From Nonomuraea terrae (lineage in GTDB: Bacteria; Actinomycetota; Actinomycetes; Streptosporangiales; Streptosporangiaceae): 58,744 nt of DNA. A model generated the notes under the pieces. That model made no database searches and had not been told where the DNA came from. It worked only from the letters and a program-made list of their open reading frames with translations. Each line of letters opens with the position of its first letter. The first letter of the stretch is position 1. Position numbers and translations under genes: made by a program. The DNA lies in contig NZ_SMKQ01000030.1 of assembly GCF_004348995.1 (NCBI RefSeq), forward strand, positions 1-58,744, written 5' to 3'. Below are positions 8,946 to 19,100 of this stretch, piece after piece.

Positions 8946-8963
8946 TGGTGGGGTGGGGGTGCG

Positions 8964-11900
8964 TTACGGCGCGGGGACGCCGTCGAGGATGCCCACCGCG
9001 TCGGTGCCCGGCGTGACGACGAGCTTGCGGGTGAGGGTGTAGGAGCCGCCCGCCGGCACGTCGACGTCGAACCGGCTCATCACCCAGTTGCCCGCGGCGT
9101 AGACGTCGAAGGCGCCGGCCGGCGTGCCGTAGACGAGACCGAAGACCTGCGGGTCGGTCCCGGTCATGCCGATGTACGGCTTGGTCGGGACGTAGGCCGC
9201 CGTCGCACCCGGCGCCACGATGCCGGCGCCCGGGATGACACTGGCCTGGCCGGCCACGTCGTGGTCCATCGCGTCACCGGTCCACACGCTGAGTGGAGCC
9301 GTACCGGAGTTGCTCAGCTCCGTCGAGACCGTGGCGAAGTCGTCGCCCGGCTTCAGCGTGTACGTCGTCGTCGCCATCAGACCCGTGAAGCCGTTGACCG
9401 GCCCGGATACCCGGACGACTGCCTTGTCGCCGGTCGCCTGGACGATCTGGACGTCGGTCGCCGCCACCGACCGGATGTCCCAGGCGCTACCGCCGGTCGG
9501 CTGGGTCGCCGAGACGTAGGGCAGGTTGATCCAGTCGAACTGGTCGGCCATGCCGCGGACGGCGAGGTCGACCGGCTTGCCGCGGGTGCCACCGGAGAGC
9601 TGCGCGTCGTTGTAAGCGTCGGCGATCGCCATCGAGAGCTTGTCGTTCTCGAGGATGACGTCGCCGTAGCCCGCCTCGACCAGACCCGAGCCGATCTGCT
9701 TGCCGTAGCTCGCCTCGACCGTGACCGGACTCAGCGCGACGTCGGCGACGCCGCTGCCCGCCGCAGGCACGGTGACCGTGCCGGTGGCCGTCTGGTAGCC
9801 CAGCTTGGACACCCGGACGTCGTACTGACCGGTCGGGGCCTTGACCAGGTACTTGCCCTGGGCATCGGTGCTCGTGCTCGCGACCACCTTGCCGGCCTGC
9901 TCAAGGGCGACCCGGGCACCGGGAACGGTGGCGCCGCCCGCGGTGATCGTGCCGGCCGCGCGAGCGGTGTCCGGGACGGCCGCGTCGTGCAGGTCGATAT
10001 CGTCGACCCACTTCGCGATGTCGCGGGTGGGGTCGCCACCGGCGGTCGCGTAGTCGGTCAGGTGGTAGAAGCTGAACTGCTTGGTGGCACCGGGCGCCAT
10101 CGTGGCGTCGTAGTAGAGACCTTCGACGTAGCCGTACGCACCGACCGCGGTCGGCGTGTCCAGCGCCCACGCGAGACCGTGGGCGGCCTGGCCGTTCGTG
10201 GTGGCCGCGTCAGCGCCGACGTAGACGTAGTTCCCGGTCCAGCCCGAGGTCTTCAGACCCGGGTTGATGCCGCTGAACCCGGGGATCCGGCCGTTGTCGA
10301 CCGAACTGTCGGGGTCGATCATGTAGTTGAAGTAGCCCTGGTAGCCCGTCGTGCCGGTGTTGGTCAGCTTGACCGTCATCTTCACGATCGGAGCGTCGGG
10401 CAGGGTCTCGTAACGGACCTGCGCCTTGATGGCCGGGTTCGCCCGGTACTGACCGTTGCCGACCACGGCAGCGCCGTCGACCGCGAGGTCGGGCAGGTCG
10501 AGCTGGTCGTTCGGCCGGTCCCACGAGTCGGGCGGCGTGAGACTCGGACGCAGCAGCATCTCGCCCCAGTCGAGGGTCTCGGCGCCGTTGGCGTCGTTGA
10601 GCATGATGTCCGACAGCGCACCCTGCCCCAGACCGCCGGCGCCGTTGTTGCCCGCGGTGTACGGCGTCACGGACGCCCGGATCTTTTCGTTGGCCAGGTA
10701 GTAGTACTCGTGGCCCGTGACGACGTCCGTGCGCGTGCTGCCGTTGCCGTAGTCCGGCGCGTACGTCGACCTGCCGGCGACCGGGTGGCTCACCTTGATC
10801 AGCTTCAGGTCGGCCGTCGCGCTGCCGGTGGTGCCGACCGTGACGCCGGCCACCGAGCGGTCGTCGGCGATCAGGCCCCGCTTGGCCGCCGTGACGGTCC
10901 AGGTCGACGCCGTCAGGCCGATCCGGTAGCGGCCCTGCGCGTCGGTGCTGGTCACCGCGGTGTCCTGACCGGCGGCGACGGCGGTGACCTTCGCGCCGGC
11001 GATCGGAGCGCCCGTCTCCGGGTCGCTGACCGTGCCGGTCACGGTCGCCCAGCGCTGCGCGGACTCGCCGCCCGGCACGTAGGCGTAGAGGTTGCCGTCC
11101 CAGGCGCCCGTCACGACGGTGTTGCCGCTGACGGCCGGGCCGGCGCCCACCCAGGTGCCGATCTCGTGGCTCCACAGGATCTGGCCGGTGTCAGTCGCCA
11201 GGGCGTAGAACCTGCCGTTGTTGGCGCCGACGAAAAGCGTGTCGCCGGCCACGACCGGGCTGGACATGACGCCACCGTGGTAGACGTCGCCGGGCAGCAC
11301 CCGCTCCCAGAAGACGTTGCCGGTCTTGGCGTCGAGGGCGACGACGGCGCCGCTCGGGAAGCCCATGTAGACGACGCCGTCCTTGACGGCCGCGGCGCTC
11401 GGGGTCGAGCCGCTCGAGACGAGCGAAGAACGCGAACTCTTGTACGTCCACAGCGTCGCGCCGGTCTTGGCGTCACGGGCGGCGATACCGTTGTTGGCGC
11501 CGATGAAGACCTTGCCCTCGGCCGCGGTCGGTACGCCGTCCTGCCAGCTGCCGAGCGACTCGGCTCCGGTCCATTTGCGGGCGCCGGTGGCCAGGTCGTA
11601 GGCGAGCACGCGGTCGGCGGTCTCGTTGCCGACGTACACGGTGCCGTCCATGACGGCGGGCGTGCCGTCGCTCATGGTCGCGCCGGACATCGGCGAGGCC
11701 CAGATCTGCCGCCCGGTACGGGTGTCGAGCGCCTTGAGCACGCCCTGGCTGCCGATGCCGAAGCGGGTCTGGTAGGGCCAGAGCACGGTGTGGCCGGAGA
11801 CGGCCGGCGAGTAGTAGCCGTAGGTGCGCTGGTTGTTCGGGGCCGGCGCCTGCTCGGGCACGGCCTTCCAGCGCAGCTTGCCGGTCACCGCGTCCACGGC

Positions 11901-13664
11901 GTAGAGCTCCGAGCCGAGGGTCGGCGCGAAGATCAGGCCGTCGCCGTAGGCGAGGCTGCCGTGGATGGACTGCGGCACCTCGAAGTTCCACAGCTCCTTG
12001 CCGTTCTTGAGCTGGACGGCGTGGATCCGGCTGTTGCCGTCGCCGTTCTCGTCGCGGGTGCCCGCGTAGACGACGCCGTCGTGGATGACCGGCGACCCGG
12101 TGAGGAAGGTGCCGTCGGTGCGGAAGCTCCAGGCCAGGCGGCGGCCGGCCTCCTGCGCCGGCGCGACCCCGGAGTGGGCCTCGTTGCCGTGGTGCTGGCC
12201 CCAGTCGCCGCCGGGGACCGGCTTGAGCGCCGGCTCGTCGGTGAGGGTGAAGTCCGCCGACCTGGTCCAGGTCTTGCCCGCCGCGTCGACCACGTTGACC
12301 TCGATGTTGTGCTCACCGACCGTCTGCAGGCTGTTGGGCAGGTTGCTCTGCCAGGTGAACTCGCCGCTGTGGTGCAGCGGCATCCAGTTCTTCTCGCCGG
12401 CGATCCGGTAGCGCGCCGAGAGGACCTCGTCACCGGTGTCGTAGGCGTTGATCTGGATGCCCGGGAAGTCCTTGGCCGGCACCTTCGAGCCCGGCGCGGG
12501 GCTGACGATGGTGAGGTGCTCGTTCTCGCCGTACATCCGGAACGGGTTGTCGAAGCCCGGACCGGTCATGTGGATGTAGCGGAAGCCGCGGGGCGCGTTG
12601 TCGATGGTGTACGAGCTGGAGACGGTCTGGATGTGCTTGGCGGTCGAGGCGAACGCCGAGTTGTTCTCGACGTGGTTGGAGTGCTCGTGGCCGACCAGGA
12701 TCAGCTGCGCCTTGTAGTGCTCGAGCACGTCGCCGAAGGCGTCGTACGTCGACGGCGAGCCGAACGGGACGTTCATCGGCTGGTGGGTGAGGACGACGAC
12801 CTCGATGTCGTTGGCCGGGTCGTCGTCGAGCGGAACGCTCGCGGCGAGGTCGTCCTTGAGCCAGTTCAGCTCCTCGTCGAACGGCGCCGAGCCGTTGTTC
12901 TCGAGCACCACGAAGTGCCGGTTGCCGTAGTTGAACGAGTACCACTCCGGGCCGACGTTCTTGCGATAGTTGTCGATCTTGTCGGGGTACGTCGCCCCGC
13001 TCGCGTACTCGTGGTTGCCGACGGCCGGCCACACGCCGACGGCCGACTGCTGGGTGCCGCGACGATACGTGTCGAACTGCCCCTGGCTGGCGTCGTTGGT
13101 GAGGTCGCCGCTGACCGCGATGAAGCGCAGGTCGGTGCCCGTGGAGTTGATCTCGCGGATCTGGTCGGGCAGCTGTGCGTTGACGTGCGGGTCGGCGATG
13201 TTGGCCCAGGAGAAGGTGTCTCCGTCGGAGAGGTCGTCACGGATGAGCGCGAAGTCCGCCGTCGGCGTGGCGTCGTCGGCGAGCTCGCCGAGGTTGGCCC
13301 AGAACCTCGGCTCCTTGTACGCGTCGAGGCCGAACCGGTAGCCCCGCGGCTGGCCGGCCCACACGATGTCCGTCTTGCGACGGTCGGTGGAGATCGTCAG
13401 CGAGTAGGAGCCGTCGGCGGCGGTCGTGGTGGCGACCTTGCCGTCGGAGACGCGCACGCCGGCCAGGCCGGCCTCGTCGGGGTCGCGCCGGTTGTCACCG
13501 TTGGCGTCGACGTACACGACGCCGCTGACGGTGGCCTCCGGCGGGTCGATGGCGTTCGCCGCGTACGACGTGAGCGGGCCCGCCACGACACTGGCGGCGA
13601 GCGCCAGCGTGGTGGTGTACAGGACGACGCGCAGGCGCGCGCGTGTCCAGGTTAACGCGGACAT
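8964..13664 (-). CDS. Giant secreted calcineurin-type phosphoesterase with PQQ-like beta-propeller
   Basis: The 1566-residue protein has a Sec signal (residues 1-38), an SdrD-like/metallophosphoesterase N-terminal beta domain (43-110), and a calcineurin-like phosphoesterase with all metal motifs: D158-x-H160, GD 186-187 with N190/D191, GNHE 216-219, TH 293-294, GHEH 325-328. A C-terminal phosphoesterase cap follows (360-475). A PQQ-like propeller spans about 490-860 (repeated GxxxWxxxxGTVYVG-type strands). Next come a carboxypeptidase-regulatory-like beta-sandwich (870-945), a large beta domain, a second beta-sandwich (1233-1300), and a final mutarotase-like beta region. It presumably acts outside the cell on a phosphodiester or phosphoglycan. 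AAGGA precedes the ATG. It is 30 bp downstream of the HupE-like gene, same strand. Confidence 0.85.
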   Translation of the reverse strand: MSALTWTRARLRVVLYTTTLALAASVVAGPLTSYAANAIDPPEATVSGVVYVDANGDNRRDPDEAGLAGVRVSDGKVATTTAADGSYSLTISTDRRKTDIVWAGQPRGYRFGLDAYKEPRFWANLGELADDATPTADFALIRDDLSDGDTFSWANIADPHVNAQLPDQIREINSTGTDLRFIAVSGDLTNDASQGQFDTYRRGTQQSAVGVWPAVGNHEYASGATYPDKIDNYRKNVGPEWYSFNYGNRHFVVLENNGSAPFDEELNWLKDDLAASVPLDDDPANDIEVVVLTHQPMNVPFGSPSTYDAFGDVLEHYKAQLILVGHEHSNHVENNSAFASTAKHIQTVSSSYTIDNAPRGFRYIHMTGPGFDNPFRMYGENEHLTIVSPAPGSKVPAKDFPGIQINAYDTGDEVLSARYRIAGEKNWMPLHHSGEFTWQSNLPNSLQTVGEHNIEVNVVDAAGKTWTRSADFTLTDEPALKPVPGGDWGQHHGNEAHSGVAPAQEAGRRLAWSFRTDGTFLTGSPVIHDGVVYAGTRDENGDGNSRIHAVQLKNGKELWNFEVPQSIHGSLAYGDGLIFAPTLGSELYAVDAVTGKLRWKAVPEQAPAPNNQRTYGYYSPAVSGHTVLWPYQTRFGIGSQGVLKALDTRTGRQIWASPMSGATMSDGTPAVMDGTVYVGNETADRVLAYDLATGARKWTGAESLGSWQDGVPTAAEGKVFIGANNGIAARDAKTGATLWTYKSSRSSLVSSGSTPSAAAVKDGVVYMGFPSGAVVALDAKTGNVFWERVLPGDVYHGGVMSSPVVAGDTLFVGANNGRFYALATDTGQILWSHEIGTWVGAGPAVSGNTVVTGAWDGNLYAYVPGGESAQRWATVTGTVSDPETGAPIAGAKVTAVAAGQDTAVTSTDAQGRYRIGLTASTWTVTAAKRGLIADDRSVAGVTVGTTGSATADLKLIKVSHPVAGRSTYAPDYGNGSTRTDVVTGHEYYYLANEKIRASVTPYTAGNNGAGGLGQGALSDIMLNDANGAETLDWGEMLLRPSLTPPDSWDRPNDQLDLPDLAVDGAAVVGNGQYRANPAIKAQVRYETLPDAPIVKMTVKLTNTGTTGYQGYFNYMIDPDSSVDNGRIPGFSGINPGLKTSGWTGNYVYVGADAATTNGQAAHGLAWALDTPTAVGAYGYVEGLYYDATMAPGATKQFSFYHLTDYATAGGDPTRDIAKWVDDIDLHDAAVPDTARAAGTITAGGATVPGARVALEQAGKVVASTSTDAQGKYLVKAPTGQYDVRVSKLGYQTATGTVTVPAAGSGVADVALSPVTVEASYGKQIGSGLVEAGYGDVILENDKLSMAIADAYNDAQLSGGTRGKPVDLAVRGMADQFDWINLPYVSATQPTGGSAWDIRSVAATDVQIVQATGDKAVVRVSGPVNGFTGLMATTTYTLKPGDDFATVSTELSNSGTAPLSVWTGDAMDHDVAGQASVIPGAGIVAPGATAAYVPTKPYIGMTGTDPQVFGLVYGTPAGAFDVYAAGNWVMSRFDVDVPAGGSYTLTRKLVVTPGTDAVGILDGVPAP

Positions 13665-13694
13665 CGGGATCCTTCTGGGTGGGGAGAGGGGATG

Positions 13695-14825
13695 TCAGGC
13701 CAGGAGCGGGGAGCGTTCCACGAACCAGACCAGACCGGCACCGGCGACGGCGACGGTCGCCGCGACGGTGCCGAGCGTGAGGGCGCGAGCGGCGACCGGC
13801 GTGGTCGCGACCCTGCGCAGGAACAGCAGCACCGGGAAGGTGAGCGCGATGATCGTCAACTGGGCGAGTTCGATGCCGACGTTGAAGGAGACCAGGTCGG
13901 CCAGCGTGGAGGCCGACAGCGGCCCGTCGACACTGAGCGCGCCCGCGAAGCCGAGCCCGTGCAGCAGCCCGAAGCCGAAGACGACGGGCAGCCGGTGGCT
14001 CGTCCTCGGCGAGAGCAGGTTGTCGAGCGCGACGAACGCGATCGACAGCGCGATGAGCGGCTCGACGATCCACCCGGGCACGCTGACCCAGCCGAACGCG
14101 GCCGGCACCAGGGTCACCGAGTGTGCGACCGTGAAGGCCGTGGCGACCTTGACGACGTCGCGCAGCCGCTTCGCACCCAGCAGCAGCGCCAGCAGGAACA
14201 GCACGTGGTCGAGCCCGAAGAGCAGGTGCTCCGCCCCGAGCCGGACGAACCGCGGGATCTCGCTGAGCAGGTCCGTGCTCCCCACCGTGACGCTGGTGCG
14301 GGCGATGTCGAGCAACGTCGAACCGCGGTGGCCATCGACGTCGTAGGCGACCATCGTGGTGGTTTCGTCGACGACGCCGTCGGAGGCGTGGAAGATGTCG
14401 CTGCGGACGGTGAGCGCGCCGGAGGCCGGGCAGTCGTAGGCGAGCGCGACCTGAACCGCGCCGGAGTCGGCGAGTTCGACGCGGGCGTCGTCCTCGGCGG
14501 TGCACCCGATCAAGCCGCGGCTCAGCCGCAGCCGCCCGCCGACGTACGCGGCCACGTCGCTCGCGTGCGCGTCCAGCGAACTGCGCCGCACCTCGGTCGG
14601 CACCTCGGCGGCCGCACCGTCCACGCCGACCGCGTCCGGGGCCAGGACACCGTCGAGGCCCAGCAGCCGGCCAAGGACGTCGTACTCCACGTCGACGACA
14701 GCCGCGACGCCGTCGCCCTGGCCGCGCAGGTCGACCGCGACCGAGGTCGCGCGGATGTGCGCCTGCGCCGGAGCGGCGACGAGGAGCAAGGCGACAACAG
14801 GGGTGAGGAACGCCAGCAGACGCAC
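13695..14825 (-). CDS. HupE/UreJ-like membrane protein with extracytoplasmic N-terminal domain
   Basis: Starting from GTG 14825 (376 aa), residues 1-22 are a signal peptide ending AQA, leaving a mature N-terminus beginning with His. An extracytoplasmic domain of about 190 residues follows. The C-terminal half holds about seven membrane helices with the HupE signature: EHLLFGLDHVLFLLALLLG, TVAHSVTL, FGFGLLHGLGFAG, GIELAQL. HupE/UreJ proteins are linked to nickel or other metal uptake. This longer form with a secreted domain is common in bacteria but poorly understood. Another in-frame GTG lies at 14831; 14825 has the better spacing to GGAAG. It probably forms a two-gene operon with the phosphoesterase downstream. 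Confidence 0.8.
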   Translation of the reverse strand: MRLLAFLTPVVALLLVAAPAQAHIRATSVAVDLRGQGDGVAAVVDVEYDVLGRLLGLDGVLAPDAVGVDGAAAEVPTEVRRSSLDAHASDVAAYVGGRLRLSRGLIGCTAEDDARVELADSGAVQVALAYDCPASGALTVRSDIFHASDGVVDETTTMVAYDVDGHRGSTLLDIARTSVTVGSTDLLSEIPRFVRLGAEHLLFGLDHVLFLLALLLGAKRLRDVVKVATAFTVAHSVTLVPAAFGWVSVPGWIVEPLIALSIAFVALDNLLSPRTSHRLPVVFGFGLLHGLGFAGALSVDGPLSASTLADLVSFNVGIELAQLTIIALTFPVLLFLRRVATTPVAARALTLGTVAATVAVAGAGLVWFVERSPLLA

Positions 14826-15103
14826 GGGCACGCACTTCCGTCGTGGGGGAACGGCGGTCGATCCCTCACCCTGCAGTGATCGCTCCACACCGGGCAACTG
14901 GTGACGACCCAATTCACCGACCCTTCCGCTGCCGGTCACCCACCGGCCGAAAGCCGGGTTTCTGGGCGCCGAAAGCCGGCTTCCGGGCCCGGCTACGAGG
15001 CCCACCTACGAAGCCGGATGAGCCCGGCGGCGATCCCGGCGCCCGGGGCGCACCAGCACGAGTTGAGCATGACGTCGTGACGTCGGCGGCGTGTGCCCGA
15101 TGT

Positions 15104-16051
15104 TCAGGTGCGGTCCACGGTGAAGGCGGCGCGGTCGGGGGCCGGCAGCCATTGGCGTTCCGAGTCGAACGGTCGGAACGCGCGTTGGATGAAACGGGTG
15201 AGCAGAGCCAGCACCGGATGGTGGTTCTGCCGGTGATACAGCAGCGAACACGGATAGACGGGCGCGGGATCGACGAGCGGGATCTGCACGGTGCGCGGAT
15301 TCCACGGCAACCGCAGCTCTTCACCGCCAAAGCCGATGTGCTCACCGGAGCCGATCCGCTCCATGAAGTGCTCCCAGCCGAAGTCGGGCCCCGAGGTGTC
15401 GATCTGGATGTCGAACGCCGCGCCCAGGACGTTGTAGAAGTCTGCCCACTCGCTGCCAGGGGTGTTCCCGGGCATCCACACGGTCGATCCGGACAGGCGT
15501 TCCATCTCGACGTGCTGCCGGCCCGCAAGCGGGTGATCGCGGCTCACGAGAAGATGCACCGGTTCCAGATACGCCGGGATGTGGCGGAGCTCCTCGTCCA
15601 GCGTCCCGATGACGCGGCTGAAGAACACGTCGACGGATCCGCGGGTGAGCGCGCCGTGCGCCGATCTGAGCCCGTTCGAGGTGAGGATCTCGATGTCCAC
15701 GTCCTCGACGGTCTGATGGAACGCCCGGAGCAGTTCGACGGACCGCAGCCGGGTGTCCAGGACGTCGACCCGAAGTGCGCGGCGACGACCGCGCAACAGG
15801 TCGACCGCCTGGTCGGCAAGGCCGACCAGGGAGCGCGCGTGATGGAGGAACGCCCTGCCGTCCTCGGTGAGGTCGGCCCCGGCACGGGTGCGAAAGAACA
15901 AGCGGACGCCGAGATCTGACTCCAGCTTCGCGATGCGCTTGGAGATGGCCTGCTGGCTGATTCCCAGCCGGGTCGCGGCCTCGCCGAAGTATCGGTCCTC
16001 GGTGATGGCGGTGAAGGCCCGAACAGCACCGAGATCCAGGTCCAGCGGCAC
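15104..16051 (-). CDS. LysR-family transcriptional regulator
   Basis: This 315-residue regulator has a winged HTH at its N-terminus (VRAFTAITEDRYFGEAATRLGISQQAISKRIAKLE) and a LysR substrate-binding domain. GTG 16051 is chosen because the family normally begins 5-8 residues before the first helix, and because two inverted repeats lie just upstream, which would otherwise be coding. A TTG at 16102 is possible. It diverges from dnaE, but regulation of a polymerase by LysR would be unusual, so self-regulation is the safer inference. Confidence 0.83.
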   Translation of the reverse strand: MPLDLDLGAVRAFTAITEDRYFGEAATRLGISQQAISKRIAKLESDLGVRLFFRTRAGADLTEDGRAFLHHARSLVGLADQAVDLLRGRRRALRVDVLDTRLRSVELLRAFHQTVEDVDIEILTSNGLRSAHGALTRGSVDVFFSRVIGTLDEELRHIPAYLEPVHLLVSRDHPLAGRQHVEMERLSGSTVWMPGNTPGSEWADFYNVLGAAFDIQIDTSGPDFGWEHFMERIGSGEHIGFGGEELRLPWNPRTVQIPLVDPAPVYPCSLLYHRQNHHPVLALLTRFIQRAFRPFDSERQWLPAPDRAAFTVDRT

Positions 16052-16052
16052 C

Positions 16053-16103
16053 TTGTGGACAACTTCTGGTTGTGAATGATCGGTGTGTCGATTGTTGGAC
16101 AAT
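16053..16103. promoter_or_regulatory. Two LysR-type inverted repeats
   Basis: TTGTGGACAA (16053-16062) and ATTGTTGGACAAT (16091-16103) are both inverted repeats of TTGT/ACAA and lie 38 bp apart between the LysR start and the dnaE start. This is the usual place for LysR recall and activation sites. Confidence 0.45.
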
Positions 16104-16170
16104 CACGCCTGCTCTCGGATCGAATGCTCGGGTTCGCAGCCGAGCCTACAACCAGAGGGCGTGGTCTCCG

Positions 16171-19100
16171 ATGGGATCCTTCGTGCACCTCCACGTGCAC
16201 ACCGAGTACAGCATGCTCGACGGCGCCGCCAAGGTGGGCCTGCTGATGGACGAAGTGGCGCGACTCGGCATGCCGGCCGTGGCGATGAGCGACCACGGCA
16301 ACGTGCACGGCGCCTACGAGTTCTACCGGTCGGCGGGCAAGACGGGCATCAAGCCGGTCATCGGCATCGAGGCGTATGTCGCTCCCGCCTCCAGGCACTA
16401 CCGCAAGCCGGTGTACTACAGCGAGGACGTCTCGTTGCGCCGCTCCGACGACGACACCGGCGAGGGCGGGGACGTTTCCGGCCGCGGCCTGTATACGCAC
16501 ATGACGATGTGGGCGGCCGACGCAAGGGGCCTGCGTAATCTCTTCCGCCTGCAGTCCCGGGCCTGGCTCGAAGGGCACGTGCAGAAATATCCGCGCATGG
16601 ACGATGACCTGCTCGCCGAACACGGCCAAGGAATCATCGCCACGACCGGCTGCCCCTCCGGCGAGGTGCAGACCAGACTCAGGCTCGGCCAGTACGCCCA
16701 GGCAGTCGAGGCTGCCGCCCGCTACCGCGACATCTTCGGCAAGGACAACTACTTCCTGGAACTCATGGACCACGGTCTCGCCATCGAACGCCGCGTCCGC
16801 GACGAGCTCATGAAGCTCGGCAAGGAGCTCGACCTACCTCCCCTGGCCACCAACGACTCCCACTACGTCACCGAGGACCAGGCACAGGCGCACGACGCGC
16901 TGCTGTGCGTCGGCACCGGCAAGCGGCTCGCCGATCCCGACCGCTTCCGGTTCACCGGCAGCGGCTACTACGTCAAGTCCGCCGAGGAGATGCGCGCGCT
17001 GTGGGACGCCGAGGTCCCCGGCGCCACCGACAACACACTGCTGGTGGCCGAACGGGTCGGCGACTACGGCGAGGTGTTCGCTCACCGGGATCTGACACCC
17101 CGCTTCCCCGTGCCCGAGGGCGAGACCGAGTCAAGCTGGCTCCGTAAGGAAACCCTGCAGGGGGCGCGCCACCGCTACGGCGACCACCCTCCCCAGGAGG
17201 TGCTGGACCGCATCGACTACGAACTCTCGGTGATCGACGCCATGGGCTTCCCCGGGTACTTCCTGGTGGTCGCCGACATCTGCCGGTATGCCAGGAAGAA
17301 CGGCATCGGCCTGGGCCCCGGCCGCGGGTCCGCCACCGGTTCGATGGTCGCCTACTGCACCGGCATCACTCAGCTGGACCCGATCGAACACAAACTGATC
17401 TTCGAACGCTTCCTCAACCCCGAGCGCATCACCATGCCGGACGTCGACCTCGACTTCGACGACAGGCGGCGCGACGAGATGATCGACTACGTCACCCGTA
17501 AATACGGCGAGGACCGGGTCTGCCAGATCGTCACGTTCGGCACCATCAAGGCCAAGGCCGCGGTGAAGGACTCCTGCCGGGTGCTCGGCCTGCCGTACGC
17601 CCTGGGCGACCGCATCACCAAGGCGTTCCCGGCCGCGGACGGCGGCAAGGAGATCCCGCTGGCCGCCATCCACGACACCCGCCACCCGCGCCACGGCGAG
17701 GCCACCGAGCTACGCCAGATGTACGCGCAGAACCCCGACGTCAGACGAGTGATCGACACCGCCGCCGGTATCGAGGGCCTCACGCGCGGCACCGGAATCC
17801 ACGCCGCGGGCGTGATCCTCTCCCGCGAGCCGCTCATCGACGTGATCCCCCTGGTCAAGCCCAAGGCGGACGGGCCCGTCATCACCGGCTTCCCCTTCAC
17901 GCAGGCCGAGGACATGGGCCTGCTGAAGATGGACTTCCTCGGCCTGCGCAACCTCACCGTCATCGGCGACGCCATCGCGAACGTCCGCGCCAACAAGGGC
18001 GTCGACATCGACGTTCTCGACATTCCCCTGGACGACCCCACGACGTACGAGCTGCTCGCCCGCGGTGACACGCTCGGCGTCTTCCAGCTGGACAGCGGCG
18101 GCATGCGGGTGCTGCTGAGGCTCATGCAGCCCACCACGTTCACCGACATCGCCGCGGTGAACGCGCTGTACAGGCCTGGCCCGATGGAGATGAACGCCCA
18201 CACCAACTACGCACTGCGCAAGACCGGCAGGCAACCGGTAGAGCCGATCCACCCCGAGCTGGAAGAGGCGTTGGAGCCCATCCTGGGCGACACCTACCAC
18301 CTGGTGGTCTTCCAGGAGCAGGTCATGGCCATCGCCCAGCAGCTCGCCGGCTACTCGCTCGGCGCCGCCGACATGCTGCGGCGGGCCATGGGCAAGAAGA
18401 AGAAGGAGGTTCTCGACGCCGAATGGGACCGCTTCTCGACGGGCATGGGCGCACGCGGCTTCTCCGAAGAGGCCGTCAAGGCAGTCTGGGACGTCCTCGT
18501 CCCCTTCAGCGGCTACGGCTTCAACAAGTCCCACACCGCCGGTTACGGCCTGGTCTCCTACTGGACCGCCTACCTCAAGGCCAACCACCCGTGCGAGTAC
18601 CTCGCCGCACTACTGACCTCCGTCGGCGACGACAAGGACAAGATGGCCGTCTACCTGTCAGACTGCCGGCGCCTGGGTATCAAGGTGCTACCTCCCGACG
18701 TCAACGCCAGCCGGCTCGACTTCACCGCTGTCGGATCCGAGATCCGCTTCGGCCTGGGCGCCGTGCGCAACGTCGGGGCCGGCGTCGTGGACGCCATCGT
18801 CCGCACCCGTGAAGCAGAGGGCCGCTACACCGACTTCAACGACTTCCTCGCCAAGGTCCCGTCCGTCGTCTGCAACAAGCGCGTCATCGAGTCGCTGGCA
18901 AAGGCCGGCGCCTTCGACAGCATGGGGCACCATAGAAAAGCCTTGGTCGCGGTGCACGAGCAGGCCGTCGACGCGGTCGTCGACGTCAAGCGGAACGAGG
19001 CGCACGGCCAGGACTCGCTGTTCGGCGAGCCCGGCCAACGCAGCGCCTTCTCGGTCACGATCTCCCACGGCGAATGGGACAAGGCCACCCTGCTCACCTT

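Noticed and set aside
8943..13655. A 1570-codon open frame on the plus strand opposite the phosphoesterase gene
   Set aside because: It is the antisense shadow of a high-GC gene; its translation is Arg/Val/Asp-rich and repetitive with no domain, while the minus strand has signal peptide, motifs and ribosome site.
13495..14835. Large alternative minus-strand frame over the HupE-like gene
   Set aside because: Arg/Gly-rich shadow of the HupE frame, which has clear membrane helices and family motifs.
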